A DNA stretch of 64,000 bases from NCBI RefSeq assembly GCF_009760915.1, contig NZ_VIDQ01000033.1:1-64000 (forward strand). The letters run 5' to 3'. The DNA is from Azohydromonas aeria (lineage in GTDB: Bacteria > Pseudomonadota > Gammaproteobacteria > Burkholderiales > Burkholderiaceae_C). The stretch's first letter is position 1. Each line of letters starts with the position of its first letter. The notes beneath the pieces were generated by a model. It searched no databases. It saw only the letters and a list, made by a program, of their open reading frames with translations, and was not told the DNA's origin. Below, one piece after another: positions 8,108 to 17,094 of this stretch. The position numbers were made by a program, and so were the translations under genes.

Positions 8108-9367
8108 TCAGGCCGGCGCGTCGAACAGCGGCAACTCGGGCTGCGAAGGCGATTCGATCGCCGGCGCCGCGGCGGCGCTGTTGCCGGCCTTGGCCCGCGC
8201 CGGCCGCGCGCTCGGCGCGGGCGCGTCGGCGCGGCTGAGCGAGCCGGCGCGGATGCCCAGCAGCCGCAGCCGCCTGGCGAGATCGACCCGCTTGAGGCAC
8301 AGCCCCGCGGCGCGGCGGATGGCGGCGGCGTCCTGCGTGGGCGAGGGCAGCGTCAGGTCGCGCGTGACGGTCTGGAAATCCTCGAAGCGCAGCTTGATGC
8401 CGATGGTGCGGCTGCGGTAGCCCTTGCGCGCCAGGTCGTCGGCCACCTGCTGCGCCAGCCGCGTGAAGATGGCCGAGAGCTGCGCACGGTCGCGCACGGC
8501 ATGCAGGTCGCGCTCGAAGGTGGTCTCGCGGCTGAGCGACACCGGCTCGCTGTGCGTGACCACCGGGCGGTCGTCGATGCCGTGCGAGGCGTCGTGCAGC
8601 CACTGGCCGTAGCTGCGCCCGAAGCGCTCGACCAGCCAGGGCGCCTCGCGCTGCGCCAGCTCGCCGATGGTGCGGATGCCCAGGGCCTCCAGCTTGGCGC
8701 CGGCCTTCGGCCCGATGCCGTTGATGCGCCGCACCGGCAGCGGCCAGATGCGCGTGGGCAGGTCGTCCAGCGTCAGCAGCGTCAGGCCGTCGGGCTTGTC
8801 GAGGTCGGAGGCGATCTTGGACAGCAGCTTGTTGGGCGTGACGCCGATGGAACAGGTGAGCCTGGTGGCGGCGCGCACGTTGTTGCGGATCTCCTGCGCC
8901 AGCGCGCGCACGCCGCCCAGCGGGTCGTGGCCGACGGGGTCGCGCACGCCGGGCAGGTCGCTGAGGTCAATGTAGATCTCGTCGATGCCGCGGTCCTCGA
9001 TCACCGGCGCGATCTCGGCCACCGCCGCCTTGAAGCGGCGCGACATGCGGCGGTAGGCGTCGAAGTCGGTGGGCAGCAGGATGGCGTCGGGGGCGAGCTG
9101 CGCGGCCTTCATGAGGCCCATGCCCGAGTGCACGCCATAGGCGCGGGCCGGGTAGGTGGCGGTGGTGACGACGCCGCGCCCGGCGTAGCCGCGCAGCCGC
9201 GCCCAGCGCCGGGTGCCGTCGGGGAGCACTTCGGGCTGGCTGTTGCGCCCGCCGCCGATCACCACCGGCAGCCCGCGCAGCTCCGGATAGCGCAGCAGCT
9301 CCACGGACGCGTAGAAGGCGTCCATGTCGAGATGCGCGATCCAGCGCGCCGGACCCGGGCTGTGCAT
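8108..9367 (-). CDS. dinB: DNA polymerase IV, Y-family translesion polymerase
   Basis: This 419-residue protein has the Y-family palm and finger motifs: HLDMDAFYASVE near the N-terminus, YPARAYGVHSGM, and the second catalytic acidic site in DRGIDEIYIDLSD. Further on are SIGVTPNKLLSKIASDLDKPDG and the helix-hairpin-helix INGIGPKAGAKLEALGIRTIGELA. The little-finger domain covers about residues 250-360. An Ala/Pro-rich tail ends in QPELPLFD, the usual beta-clamp-binding type motif (QxxLPLF). The enzyme bypasses DNA damage in an error-prone way. It lies downstream of a DUF1264 gene on the same strand with a gap of about 50 bases. No SOS box was identified. Confidence 0.93.
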   Translation of the reverse strand: MHSPGPARWIAHLDMDAFYASVELLRYPELRGLPVVIGGGRNSQPEVLPDGTRRWARLRGYAGRGVVTTATYPARAYGVHSGMGLMKAAQLAPDAILLPTDFDAYRRMSRRFKAAVAEIAPVIEDRGIDEIYIDLSDLPGVRDPVGHDPLGGVRALAQEIRNNVRAATRLTCSIGVTPNKLLSKIASDLDKPDGLTLLTLDDLPTRIWPLPVRRINGIGPKAGAKLEALGIRTIGELAQREAPWLVERFGRSYGQWLHDASHGIDDRPVVTHSEPVSLSRETTFERDLHAVRDRAQLSAIFTRLAQQVADDLARKGYRSRTIGIKLRFEDFQTVTRDLTLPSPTQDAAAIRRAAGLCLKRVDLARRLRLLGIRAGSLSRADAPAPSARPARAKAGNSAAAAPAIESPSQPELPLFDAPA

Positions 9368-9419
9368 GCGTACAGCATAGCCGCCGGGTGAGGGGGCGAC
9401 CGGCGGCGGGTGGCTGGGT

Positions 9420-10175
<756 letters not shown>

Positions 10176-10370
10176 CGGCGGGTCTCCAGCACCGGCCGTG
10201 ACACCGGCGGGTGCTGCGCCGCAGCAACCGGAGTGCCCGGATGGCCTCGGCGGGCCGGGCCGGCGCGGGCGACGGGCTACCATCCTCCAGGACTGGCGGG
10301 CCGCGGGTCTGCCGACCGCCTGCTCGCCCGTTCCAGCGAACCCCGTTCCGCCGAGAAGGACTCCTCAAGC

Positions 10371-10637
10371 ATGCCCACTCCCGGCCTGATCCGCCTGGCC
10401 CCCGGCCAGCGCCAGCTGATCTTCAGCACCGACGGCACCGCCGCGCGCTGGTACCGCGTCTTCAACCGCAGCCAGCTGCCCCTGGGCGTGTCCTACAGCA
10501 ACAACCCGGCCGTCGGCGCACCGCTCACCGGCACCGTCGAGCCCGGCCGCTCCATGGACTTCCTGGCCTACCGGCTCGAAGTGCGGCACCTGGGCGGCGA
10601 GGCCGTCATCGACGGGTTGTACGAGACGCTGCCGTAG
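10371..10637 (+). CDS. Small conserved-looking protein of unknown function
   Basis: This is an 88-residue protein preceded by a moderate ribosome site (GAAGGAC). It has no signal peptide or membrane segment. The sequence looks like a small beta-sandwich (RWYRVFNRSQLPLGVSYSN ... VEPGRSMDFLAYRLEVR). I do not recognise the family. It sits about 60 bases upstream of the universal stress protein gene on the same strand and may be co-transcribed with it. Confidence 0.55.
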   Translation: MPTPGLIRLAPGQRQLIFSTDGTAARWYRVFNRSQLPLGVSYSNNPAVGAPLTGTVEPGRSMDFLAYRLEVRHLGGEAVIDGLYETLP

Positions 10638-10700
10638 GGCCGTGGCCTTGTGCTTGCCGCGAGCCGATCGAATCCCTTCACTTCCCAAGGAGCCATTGCC

Positions 10701-11579
10701 ATGAGCGACCTGCGCAGGATCGTGGTGCACGTCAGCGACAGTCCGCGCGCGCGCGAGGTGGCGCTGTGGGCGTCGTCGCTGGCCGACGAGCACGGCGCCG
10801 AGCTCAGCGCCGTGCATGCCGTGGAGGCCACGCCCACGGCGGCCTACCTCACGCCCGAGGCCACCACGATCGCCACGCAACTGGGCATCGACAGCGACCG
10901 CGGCCGCATCGAGCAGGCGCGCGTGCTGGTCGACGAGCTGGGCCAGTACCGCGCCCGGCCGCTGCCCTTCGAGAGCGTGCTGGGCGATCCACTGCCCACG
11001 CTGCTGCGCCACGCGCGCGGCGCCGACCTGCTGGTGCTGGGCCAGCACGACCCGGAGACACCCGACGGCACCGGCGCCGGGCTGGCCGGCCGGGTGCTCA
11101 TGGGCGCGGGCTGCCCGCTGCTGATCGTGCCCCACACCGACGGCCATGGCGGCGCGCGGCCGCGCGCCGTGCGCAACGTGCTGGTGGCCTGGAGCGACAC
11201 GCGCGAGAGCGCCCGCGCGTTGCGCGACGCGCTGCCGCTGCTCCAGCGCGCGCGGCACGTGGAACTGGTGCGCTACGTGCGCGGCGACGACCCCGTGCCT
11301 TCCCTGGAGCCGCTGGCGCAGTACCTGGCCGCGCACGGCGTGCAGGCCACGTGCAGCCTGCAGCGCAGCCGCGAGCCCTCGGTGGGCGAGCGGCTGCTGT
11401 CGCCGTGGACGCCCGACGCCCCGGTGGCCGAGGCACTGCTGTCACGCGCGGCCGACGTGGACGCCGACCTCATCGTCACCGGCGGCTACGGCCACACCCG
11501 CGCCTGGGAGCTGGCGCTGGGCGGCGTCACGCGCACGCTGCTGCAGTCGATGACGGTACCGGTGCTGATGTCGCATTGA
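10701..11579 (+). CDS. Tandem universal stress protein (UspA family)
   Basis: The start is the ATG at 10701, which has AAGGAG nine bases before it. The 292-residue protein contains two Usp domains: the first runs from RRIVVHVSDSPRAREVALWA to LLIVP at about residue 145, and the second from VRNVLVAWSDTRESARAL to the end. The second carries the ATP-loop-like sequence VTGGYGHTRAWELALGGVTRTLL (G-x2-G-x9-G-(S/T)), whereas the first has only a partial match (GQHDPETPDGTGAGLAGRVLM). Usp proteins bind ATP or act as signalling scaffolds during starvation and other stress. The gene is followed by a palindromic repeat. Confidence 0.85.
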   Translation: MSDLRRIVVHVSDSPRAREVALWASSLADEHGAELSAVHAVEATPTAAYLTPEATTIATQLGIDSDRGRIEQARVLVDELGQYRARPLPFESVLGDPLPTLLRHARGADLLVLGQHDPETPDGTGAGLAGRVLMGAGCPLLIVPHTDGHGGARPRAVRNVLVAWSDTRESARALRDALPLLQRARHVELVRYVRGDDPVPSLEPLAQYLAAHGVQATCSLQRSREPSVGERLLSPWTPDAPVAEALLSRAADVDADLIVTGGYGHTRAWELALGGVTRTLLQSMTVPVLMSH

Positions 11580-11708
11580 GGCAGGTAACGGCACGCGGCC
11601 GCGAGCTGGTCGAACTCGCACCCTGACTCGTCATTCCATGAAGCCGCACTGCCGTCGAAGGGCAGTTGAAAAGGCGTCGGCCGGAAGCTGACACGCCACG
11701 CTTGCTAC

Positions 11709-11863
11709 TTCGTCATCCCCGCGCAGGCGGGGATCCAGGCGGCCCCCAAGCCGCCGGTAGCTGGTCGGTCGGCCCATCAAGGCCCAAGGCACGGCAGGCG
11801 CCGCGCGTCAGCTTGTGGCCGGCCTGGGGGCCGCCTGGATTCCCGCCTTCGCGGGAATGACGA
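11709..11863. repeat. 156-bp palindromic dispersed repeat, copy 2 (reverse orientation)
   Basis: The arms read TTCGTCATCCCCGCGCAGGC and CCTTCGCGGGAATGACGACG. The interior is the reverse complement of that in copies 1 and 3, including a segment read as GGTAGCTGGTCGGTCGGCCC. It lies between convergent genes in the gap 11580-11999, which otherwise shows nothing. Confidence 0.8.
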
Positions 11864-11999
11864 CGCGGGGTGCGAAGCGCCCGCGCCTACGGGCCACCGG
11901 TAGTCGCCTGCCTTCCCTGGTCAGCAGCGTGCATGCGCCGGCATGACCCCTTCATCGGCCGGCGGCCCGTGCACCGCAAGGCACCGGCCCCACCGCGCC

Positions 12000-12362
12000 T
12001 CAAAGCCCGTTCACGCCTTCGCGCCGGATCGTCTCGCGCTCGTTCTTGGTCTTGTCCAGGGCCTTGCCCAGTTGGGTGTCGAGCACGCGCAGCAGCTTCT
12101 CGATGGCGCCGTCGATGGCGGCGCGCATCTCGCCGGCCTGGTGGCTGGCGGCGAGCGGGCTGCGGCCGGCCACGCGCGCTTCGAGCAGGCAGCGCTTGTC
12201 GTCGTCGCCCAGCTTGCCGGCATTGCTGTCGCTCAGGTGCACCTCCACGCGCGTGATGTGCTCGGCATAACGGTCGAGCTCGGCTTCGAGCATCTGCGCG
12301 ATCTCGCGCTCCATGTCCTCGCGGCCGGTCACGTGGTCGTCGGTGTTGACTTGGACTTGCAT
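12000..12362 (-). CDS. HPF/RaiA-family ribosome-associated protein
   Basis: This 120-residue protein reads MQVQVNTDDHVTGREDMERE, RYAEHITRVEVHLSDSNAGK, RCLLEARVAGRSPLAASHQA and AIDGAIEKLLRVLDTQLGK. This is the beta-alpha-beta-beta-beta-alpha layout of the HPF/RaiA (sigma-54 modulation/S30EA) fold. Family members bind the 30S decoding site and silence ribosomes in stationary phase. This one is a short variant without the long HPF dimerisation domain, and many such variants are only annotated as HPF-like. It is divergent from the DNA ligase gene. Confidence 0.75.
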   Translation of the reverse strand: MQVQVNTDDHVTGREDMEREIAQMLEAELDRYAEHITRVEVHLSDSNAGKLGDDDKRCLLEARVAGRSPLAASHQAGEMRAAIDGAIEKLLRVLDTQLGKALDKTKNERETIRREGVNGL

Positions 12363-12478
12363 GGTGTTTTCCTTGGCTTTCGCGGTTGCGGTGGCGCGGC
12401 CCGGGCGGGCCGCTCGTCCCAGCCCCTGGCAAGCGGCGTGCGCCGGTGCGGGAACGCGCGGCGCGGCATGATCGGCGC

Positions 12479-14218
12479 ATGCGCCTGTTCGCCCAGCTCT
12501 ACGCCGAGCTCGACGCCCGTACCGCCACGCTGGAAAAGGTCGCGGCCCTGCGCCGCTACCTGGCCGCCGCGCCACCGGCCGACGCGGCCTGGGCGCTGTA
12601 CTTCCTGGCCGGCGGCAAGCCGCGCCAGAGCGTGCCCGGCGCGCTCATGCGCGCCACGGCCTGCACGCTGGCGGGCATCTCGGACTGGCTGTTCGAGGAG
12701 AGCTACCAGGCCGTGGGCGACCTGGGCGAGACCATCGCCCTGGTGCTGCCGCCGCCGGCCAGCCGCGAGGGCGAGGACGTGGGCCTGGCCGAGTGGATCG
12801 AGACCCGGCTGCTGCCGCTGCGCGGCCAGCCGCCCGACGTGCAGGCCCAGGCCCTGGCGCAGTGGTGGGGCACCCTGGACACGCCCGCGCGTTTCCTGCT
12901 GTGCAAGCTCATCAGCGGGTCGTTTCGCGTCGGCGTGAGCAAGCTGCTGGTGCAGCGCGCGCTGGCCGAGCACGCCGGGCTCGACCCCAAGCTCATGGCG
13001 CAGCGCATGATGGGCTTCACGGATGCCCGGCAGCCTCCGAGCGCGCCGCGCTTCCTGGCGCTGCTGGCGCCGGCCGAGGACCTGGCCGGCCCGCTTGACA
13101 GCGGCCAGCCGTACCCGTTCTTCCTCGCGCACGCCTTCGATGCCGCGCCCGAAGCGGCGCTGGGCCCGCCCTCGGACTGGATCGTGGAGTGGAAGTACGA
13201 CGGCATCCGCGCCCAGGTGGTGCGCCGCGCCGGGCAGTGCTGGATCTGGTCGCGCGGCGAGGAGCTCGTCACCGAGCGCTTCCCGGAGGTGGTCGAGCTG
13301 GCGCGGGCGCTGCCCGACGGCACGGTGGTGGACGGCGAGATCCTGGCCTGGGCCGACGGCCGCCCGGCGCCCTTCGCGAAGCTGCAGCAGCGCCTGAACC
13401 GCAAGACGCTGCCGCGCAAGCTGCTGCAGGAGGCGCCGGTGACGCTGCTCGCCTACGACCTGCTCGAAGAGGGCGGGCGCGACCTGCGCGGCGAGCCGCT
13501 GCTGCGCCGGCGCGAGCGGCTGGAGGCGCTGTGCGCCGCCACCGGGCTGCCGATCTCGCCGCTGCTGGAGGCCGACGACTGGGCGCGGCTCGCCGCGCAG
13601 CGCGCCGCCAGCCGCGAGCGCGGCGTCGAGGGGCTGATGCTCAAGCAGCGCAGCGCGCCCTACGGCGCCGGCCGCACCAAGTCCGAAGGCTTGTGGTGGA
13701 AGTGGAAGATCGAGCCCATGACCGTGGACGGCGTGCTGGTCTATGCCCAGCGCGGCCATGGACGCCGCGCGAGCGTCTACACCGACTACACCTTCGCGGT
13801 CTGGAGCCGGCCGCCGGCGGACGCGGCCGAGGCGCAGGCCGTCGTGGAGGCGATCGCGCGGCGCGCGCCGGCCGAGCCGGGCGCGCTGCAGCTGGTGCCC
13901 TTCACCAAGGCCTATTCCGGGCTGACCGACGCCGAGTTCACCGAGGTGGACCGCGTCATCCGCGCCCACACGATTGAGAAATTCGGCCCGGTGCGCAGCG
14001 TGCGGCCGACGCTGGTGTTCGAGCTGGGCTTCGAGGGCATCGCGCGCAGCCCGCGCCACAAGAGCGGCATCGCGCTGCGCTTCCCGCGCATGCTGCGGCT
14101 GCGCCCGGACAAGCCGCTGCACGAGGCCGACACGCTGGCCACGCTGCAGGCGCTGCTGGATGCGCATGGCAGCGCCGGCGCGGTGCTGGAAGAGGCCGAC
14201 ACGAACGGCGAGGTTTGA
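12479..14218 (+). CDS. ATP-dependent DNA ligase
   Basis: This 579-residue protein has an N-terminal DNA-binding domain (residues about 1-200) and then the adenylation domain. Motif I is EWKYDGIRAQ, with the AMP-accepting Lys at about residue 239. Downstream motifs include VVDGEILAW, EGLMLK and WWKWKIEP. The OB-fold ends near GLRMP-type sequence (IALRFPRMLRLRPDKP). It seals nicks using ATP, in contrast to the essential NAD-dependent LigA. In many proteobacteria this LigB-type gene sits beside an exonuclease-like metallo-beta-lactamase gene, but here the next gene is a patatin, 10 bases on. Confidence 0.9.
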   Translation: MRLFAQLYAELDARTATLEKVAALRRYLAAAPPADAAWALYFLAGGKPRQSVPGALMRATACTLAGISDWLFEESYQAVGDLGETIALVLPPPASREGEDVGLAEWIETRLLPLRGQPPDVQAQALAQWWGTLDTPARFLLCKLISGSFRVGVSKLLVQRALAEHAGLDPKLMAQRMMGFTDARQPPSAPRFLALLAPAEDLAGPLDSGQPYPFFLAHAFDAAPEAALGPPSDWIVEWKYDGIRAQVVRRAGQCWIWSRGEELVTERFPEVVELARALPDGTVVDGEILAWADGRPAPFAKLQQRLNRKTLPRKLLQEAPVTLLAYDLLEEGGRDLRGEPLLRRRERLEALCAATGLPISPLLEADDWARLAAQRAASRERGVEGLMLKQRSAPYGAGRTKSEGLWWKWKIEPMTVDGVLVYAQRGHGRRASVYTDYTFAVWSRPPADAAEAQAVVEAIARRAPAEPGALQLVPFTKAYSGLTDAEFTEVDRVIRAHTIEKFGPVRSVRPTLVFELGFEGIARSPRHKSGIALRFPRMLRLRPDKPLHEADTLATLQALLDAHGSAGAVLEEADTNGEV

Positions 14219-14228
14219 AGGGGGAAGC

Positions 14229-15272
14229 ATGGGGGCGGAGAAACCACTGGCCATCGACCTGGCGCTGCAGGGCGGCGGCTCGCACGGCGCCTTCACCTGG
14301 GGCGTGCTCGACGCGCTGCTGGAGGACGGCACGCTGGGCTTTTCCGGCATCTCCGGCACCAGCGCCGGCGCGCTCAATGCCGCGGTGCTGGCCACCGGGC
14401 TGCTGCGCGGCGGCAACGACGGGGCGCGCGCTGCGCTGCGCGCGTTCTGGGAGGACGTGTCGCGTTCCGGGCGCTGCTTCGGCACGCTCAAGCCGCCCGC
14501 GCTTCCCGGCTGGACCGCGCCCGCCGCCGGCCCGCTGTGGGGCTGGACGCCGTCGGACTGGATCGCGACCTGGGCGCGCAGCTTCAGCCCCTACCAGTTC
14601 AACCCCTTCGGGCTGAACCCGCTGCGCGACCTGGTGGCGCGGCACGTGGACCTGGCGGCGCTGCGCTGCGAGCCGCCGGGGCCGACGCTCTTCGTCATCG
14701 CCACCGCGGTGAGCACGGGGCAGCCGCACGTCTTCACGGGCGCGTCGCTGACGCTGGACGCGCTGATGGCCTCGACCTGCCTGCCGCACCTGTTCCAGGC
14801 GGTGGAGATCGGCGGCGAGGCCTACTGGGACGGCGGCTACGCCGGCAACCCGGCGCTGTGGCCGCTCATTTATGAAACCCCTGAAGCCGATTTGCTGCTG
14901 GTGAAGATCAACCCGTTGAAGCGCCCGGCGCTGCCGCGCACGGCGCTGGCGATTGCCGACCGGGTCAGCGAGATCGGCTTCAACTCGGCGCTGGTGGGCG
15001 AGATGCGCGCCATTGCCTTCGTGCAGCGGCTGCTGGCCGAGGAGCGCATCGAGCGCGGGCGCTACAAGGAGCTGCGCATGCACATGGTGGCCGACGAGGG
15101 CGAGCTTGCGCACCTGGAGGCGGCCACCAAGCTCGACACCAGCCGGGCGTTCCTGGAGTCGCTGTTCCGGCTCGGCCGCGCGGCGGCGCAGCGCTGGCTG
15201 GCCGAGCACCGTGCCGACGTGGGCGTGCGAGCCACGCTCGACATCGAGGGCACATTCCTGGCGAAGCGGTAG
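14229..15272 (+). CDS. Patatin-like phospholipase
   Basis: This 347-residue protein has all patatin landmarks: the oxyanion-hole glycines LQGGGSHGAF (about residues 12-21), the nucleophile elbow SGTSAGALNA (GxSxG) and the catalytic Asp in YWDGGYAGNPAL. Such Ser-Asp dyad enzymes hydrolyse acyl groups from membrane lipids. There is no clear signal peptide, so it probably acts inside the cell. It starts 10 bases after the DNA ligase stop and is probably co-transcribed with it, although a functional link is not obvious. GGGGAAGC upstream is a fair ribosome site. Confidence 0.9.
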   Translation: MGAEKPLAIDLALQGGGSHGAFTWGVLDALLEDGTLGFSGISGTSAGALNAAVLATGLLRGGNDGARAALRAFWEDVSRSGRCFGTLKPPALPGWTAPAAGPLWGWTPSDWIATWARSFSPYQFNPFGLNPLRDLVARHVDLAALRCEPPGPTLFVIATAVSTGQPHVFTGASLTLDALMASTCLPHLFQAVEIGGEAYWDGGYAGNPALWPLIYETPEADLLLVKINPLKRPALPRTALAIADRVSEIGFNSALVGEMRAIAFVQRLLAEERIERGRYKELRMHMVADEGELAHLEAATKLDTSRAFLESLFRLGRAAAQRWLAEHRADVGVRATLDIEGTFLAKR

Positions 15273-15325
15273 CGCGCGCGCTTTTGCTACGCTGCCGCCC
15301 CTGTCGAAAATTGGAGTCGAAAGAA

Positions 15326-15661
15326 ATGAAGGATCTGCCCGCGCGCGAGAAGATCGACATCGTCGAGAAGGTGGCCCAGTACCTGGTGCTGGCAGGCGCG
15401 CTGGACAAGAGCTCGCCGCTGGAGGACTACGAGCGGGCCAACGAGCTGTCGCTGGAGCTGGCGATGCTGCTGCCGGCGCCGCTGTACCGCAGCGTGGTCG
15501 AAGCCGCCACGCACCCGGGCGAGCGCGTCAACCCGGCGACCGTGGCGCTGGCGGTGCGCCAGACGCTGTTCGAGACGGGCGCCGAGGAATCGCCCGTGCT
15601 GCTGGCCGTGCACGTGCCGGGACTTGCCGACAAGGCGCCGCGCAGCAAGGCGCACCATTGA
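15326..15661 (+). CDS. Small acidic helical protein of unknown function
   Basis: This 111-residue protein starts at an ATG with GGAG nine bases upstream. It is predicted mostly helical (EKIDIVEKVAQYLVLAGALD, NELSLELAMLLPAPLYRSVV, TVALAVRQTLFETG). No signal peptide, membrane segment or recognised domain is seen. It follows the patatin gene on the same strand with a gap of about 50 bases and ends before a clear terminator. Confidence 0.6.
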   Translation: MKDLPAREKIDIVEKVAQYLVLAGALDKSSPLEDYERANELSLELAMLLPAPLYRSVVEAATHPGERVNPATVALAVRQTLFETGAEESPVLLAVHVPGLADKAPRSKAHH

Positions 15662-15720
15662 ACTGAGCCGCTGAAGCGGTGCACCCGGCGCCTGTAGCCG
15701 GGCGGAAGGTGTTCTTGAAG

Positions 15721-15742
15721 AGGCCGCGCGAGCGGCCTTTTT
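15721..15742 (+). terminator. Rho-independent terminator
   Basis: AGGCCGC / GCGGCCT with the loop GCGA is followed by TTTTT, closing the ligase-patatin-15326 unit. Confidence 0.85.
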
Positions 15743-15800
15743 CCTGACCGCACAGGACTCGAGGACTCATTCCAACTTCGACGGGCTCATGACATGACCC

Positions 15801-15828
15801 GTTCGCCCTTCGATACCTCAGGGCGAAC
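15801..15828. repeat. GTTCGCCC hairpin repeat
   Basis: GTTCGCCC / GGGCGAAC with a 12-base loop belongs to the same family as the repeats at 29765, 39084 and 62715 (TCGAAGGG/CTGAGC-type cores). It sits between convergent genes. Confidence 0.55.
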
Positions 15829-15859
15829 GGAAAAGCTGACCGGCCTTGATGGGTTGAAC

Positions 15860-16444
15860 TCAGCCCGCGATGTCCCGCCCCGGCCGCGTCGGGTCGTTGT
15901 CGGCGGCGCCGTGCAGCCGCTCCCAGGCGTCGCGCGCGGCGTGGCGGGCGCTGTCCCAGGGCAGGGCGGAGCCGGTGGTGGCGCGTTCGGCCTCCCAGCC
16001 GTGGCCCAGTTCGGACTCGACGCTGTCGTCCCAGGCGCGCGGGCCGCGCTGGCGCTCGTACATGGCCTCGCCGTAGGCGTAGGCCGGGCCCCAGTCCTCG
16101 TAGCGCGCGCCCTCGCCGACGTAGGAGCGGCTGCCGTAGAGGCGGCGCCAGTGCTCGGCACCGGCGGCGTTGTCGTGCCAGGAGCCCTGCGCGGTGCCGC
16201 CGGCCAGCGCGCCGGCGATGGTGCCCAGCACCGCGCCGGCCAGGCTGCCCACCGGTCCCGCGGCAATGCCCGCCGCGGCGCCGGCGGCCGCGCCGCCCGC
16301 CGCGCCCAGGCCCGCGCCCAGCGGGTTGGCCGCGGCCTGCGCGGCGACGGAGTCCATCGGGTCCTTGGGATTGAGTTCCTCGGCGCGCGACTTGTCGGTG
16401 TCGGCGGAGGCGGTGGGGCGGGAGGCGGGGATCGGGGAGGTCAT
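15860..16444 (-). CDS. Glycine-zipper protein of unknown function
   Basis: This is a 194-residue protein without a signal peptide. Residues about 41-87 are a Gly/Ala-rich segment (GAGLGAAGGAAAGAAAGIAA and onward) with GxxxG-like spacing, as in glycine-zipper membrane or pore-like segments. The C-terminal half is rich in Tyr, Trp and acidic residues (YEDWGPAYAYGEAMYERQRG). I do not recognise a named family. It is transcribed away from the CBS gene cluster and ends in a hairpin repeat. Confidence 0.6.
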   Translation of the reverse strand: MTSPIPASRPTASADTDKSRAEELNPKDPMDSVAAQAAANPLGAGLGAAGGAAAGAAAGIAAGPVGSLAGAVLGTIAGALAGGTAQGSWHDNAAGAEHWRRLYGSRSYVGEGARYEDWGPAYAYGEAMYERQRGPRAWDDSVESELGHGWEAERATTGSALPWDSARHAARDAWERLHGAADNDPTRPGRDIAG

Positions 16445-16574
16445 GGCGGCGGCTCTCGCAGTCGTTGCTCGTGAGGGCTTCGATTGCAGCGCCGCGCCGG
16501 GGTTCAGCCCATAGTCCGCCGCCCGATCTGGCTGTAGGACGGCGCCGGCCGCCCCGGCGTGTACGAAGGCCCTC

Positions 16575-17018
16575 TCAGGCGGCGTGCTGCCCGGTGATGT
16601 AGTGCTCCATCTGCTCGATGAGGAACTGCTGGTCGGAGATGATGTGCTTGACCAGGTCGCCGATGGAGAGCATGCCCAGCAGCTTGCCGTCCTCCATCAC
16701 CGGCAGGTGGCGCAGCCGGTTTTGCGTCATCACCGCCATGAGCTCCTCGGCGGGCTGGCGCGGGCCGACGAACATGACGTTGGGCGACATCACCGCGTTC
16801 ACCGGCGTGCTCCTGGACTCGCGCTCCTGCAGCACGATCTTGCGGGCGTAGTCGCGCTCGGAAAAGATGCCCACCACCGCGCTGCCCTCCATCACCAGCA
16901 CGGCGCCGATGTTCTTCTCGCACATCAGCTGGATGGCCTCGTAGACCGTCGAATGCGGCTTGACGGAGATCACTTCCTGGGACGGCTTGGACTTGAGGAT
17001 GTCGAGGGCAGTGGTCAT
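16575..17018 (-). CDS. Two-CBS-domain protein
   Basis: This 147-residue protein consists almost only of two CBS domains: about residues 15-65 (VISVKPHSTVYEAIQLMCEK ... GIFSERDYARKIV) and about 80-130 (FVGPRQPAEELMAVM ... RHLPVMEDGKLLGMLSIGDL). It lacks the long tail of the CBS protein at 3713. Stand-alone CBS pairs bind AMP, ATP or SAM and regulate partners allosterically; the target is unknown. GGAG lies just upstream of the ATG. It stands downstream of the hutF operon on the same strand, but a separate promoter is likely. Confidence 0.85.
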   Translation of the reverse strand: MTTALDILKSKPSQEVISVKPHSTVYEAIQLMCEKNIGAVLVMEGSAVVGIFSERDYARKIVLQERESRSTPVNAVMSPNVMFVGPRQPAEELMAVMTQNRLRHLPVMEDGKLLGMLSIGDLVKHIISDQQFLIEQMEHYITGQHAA

Positions 17019-17094
17019 CGGCTCACTCCTTCACAGGTGAAATCGGATTTGTGGGACACGGCGCGGCAGCGCGCGTTCCATTTGTAGCCGGTTT

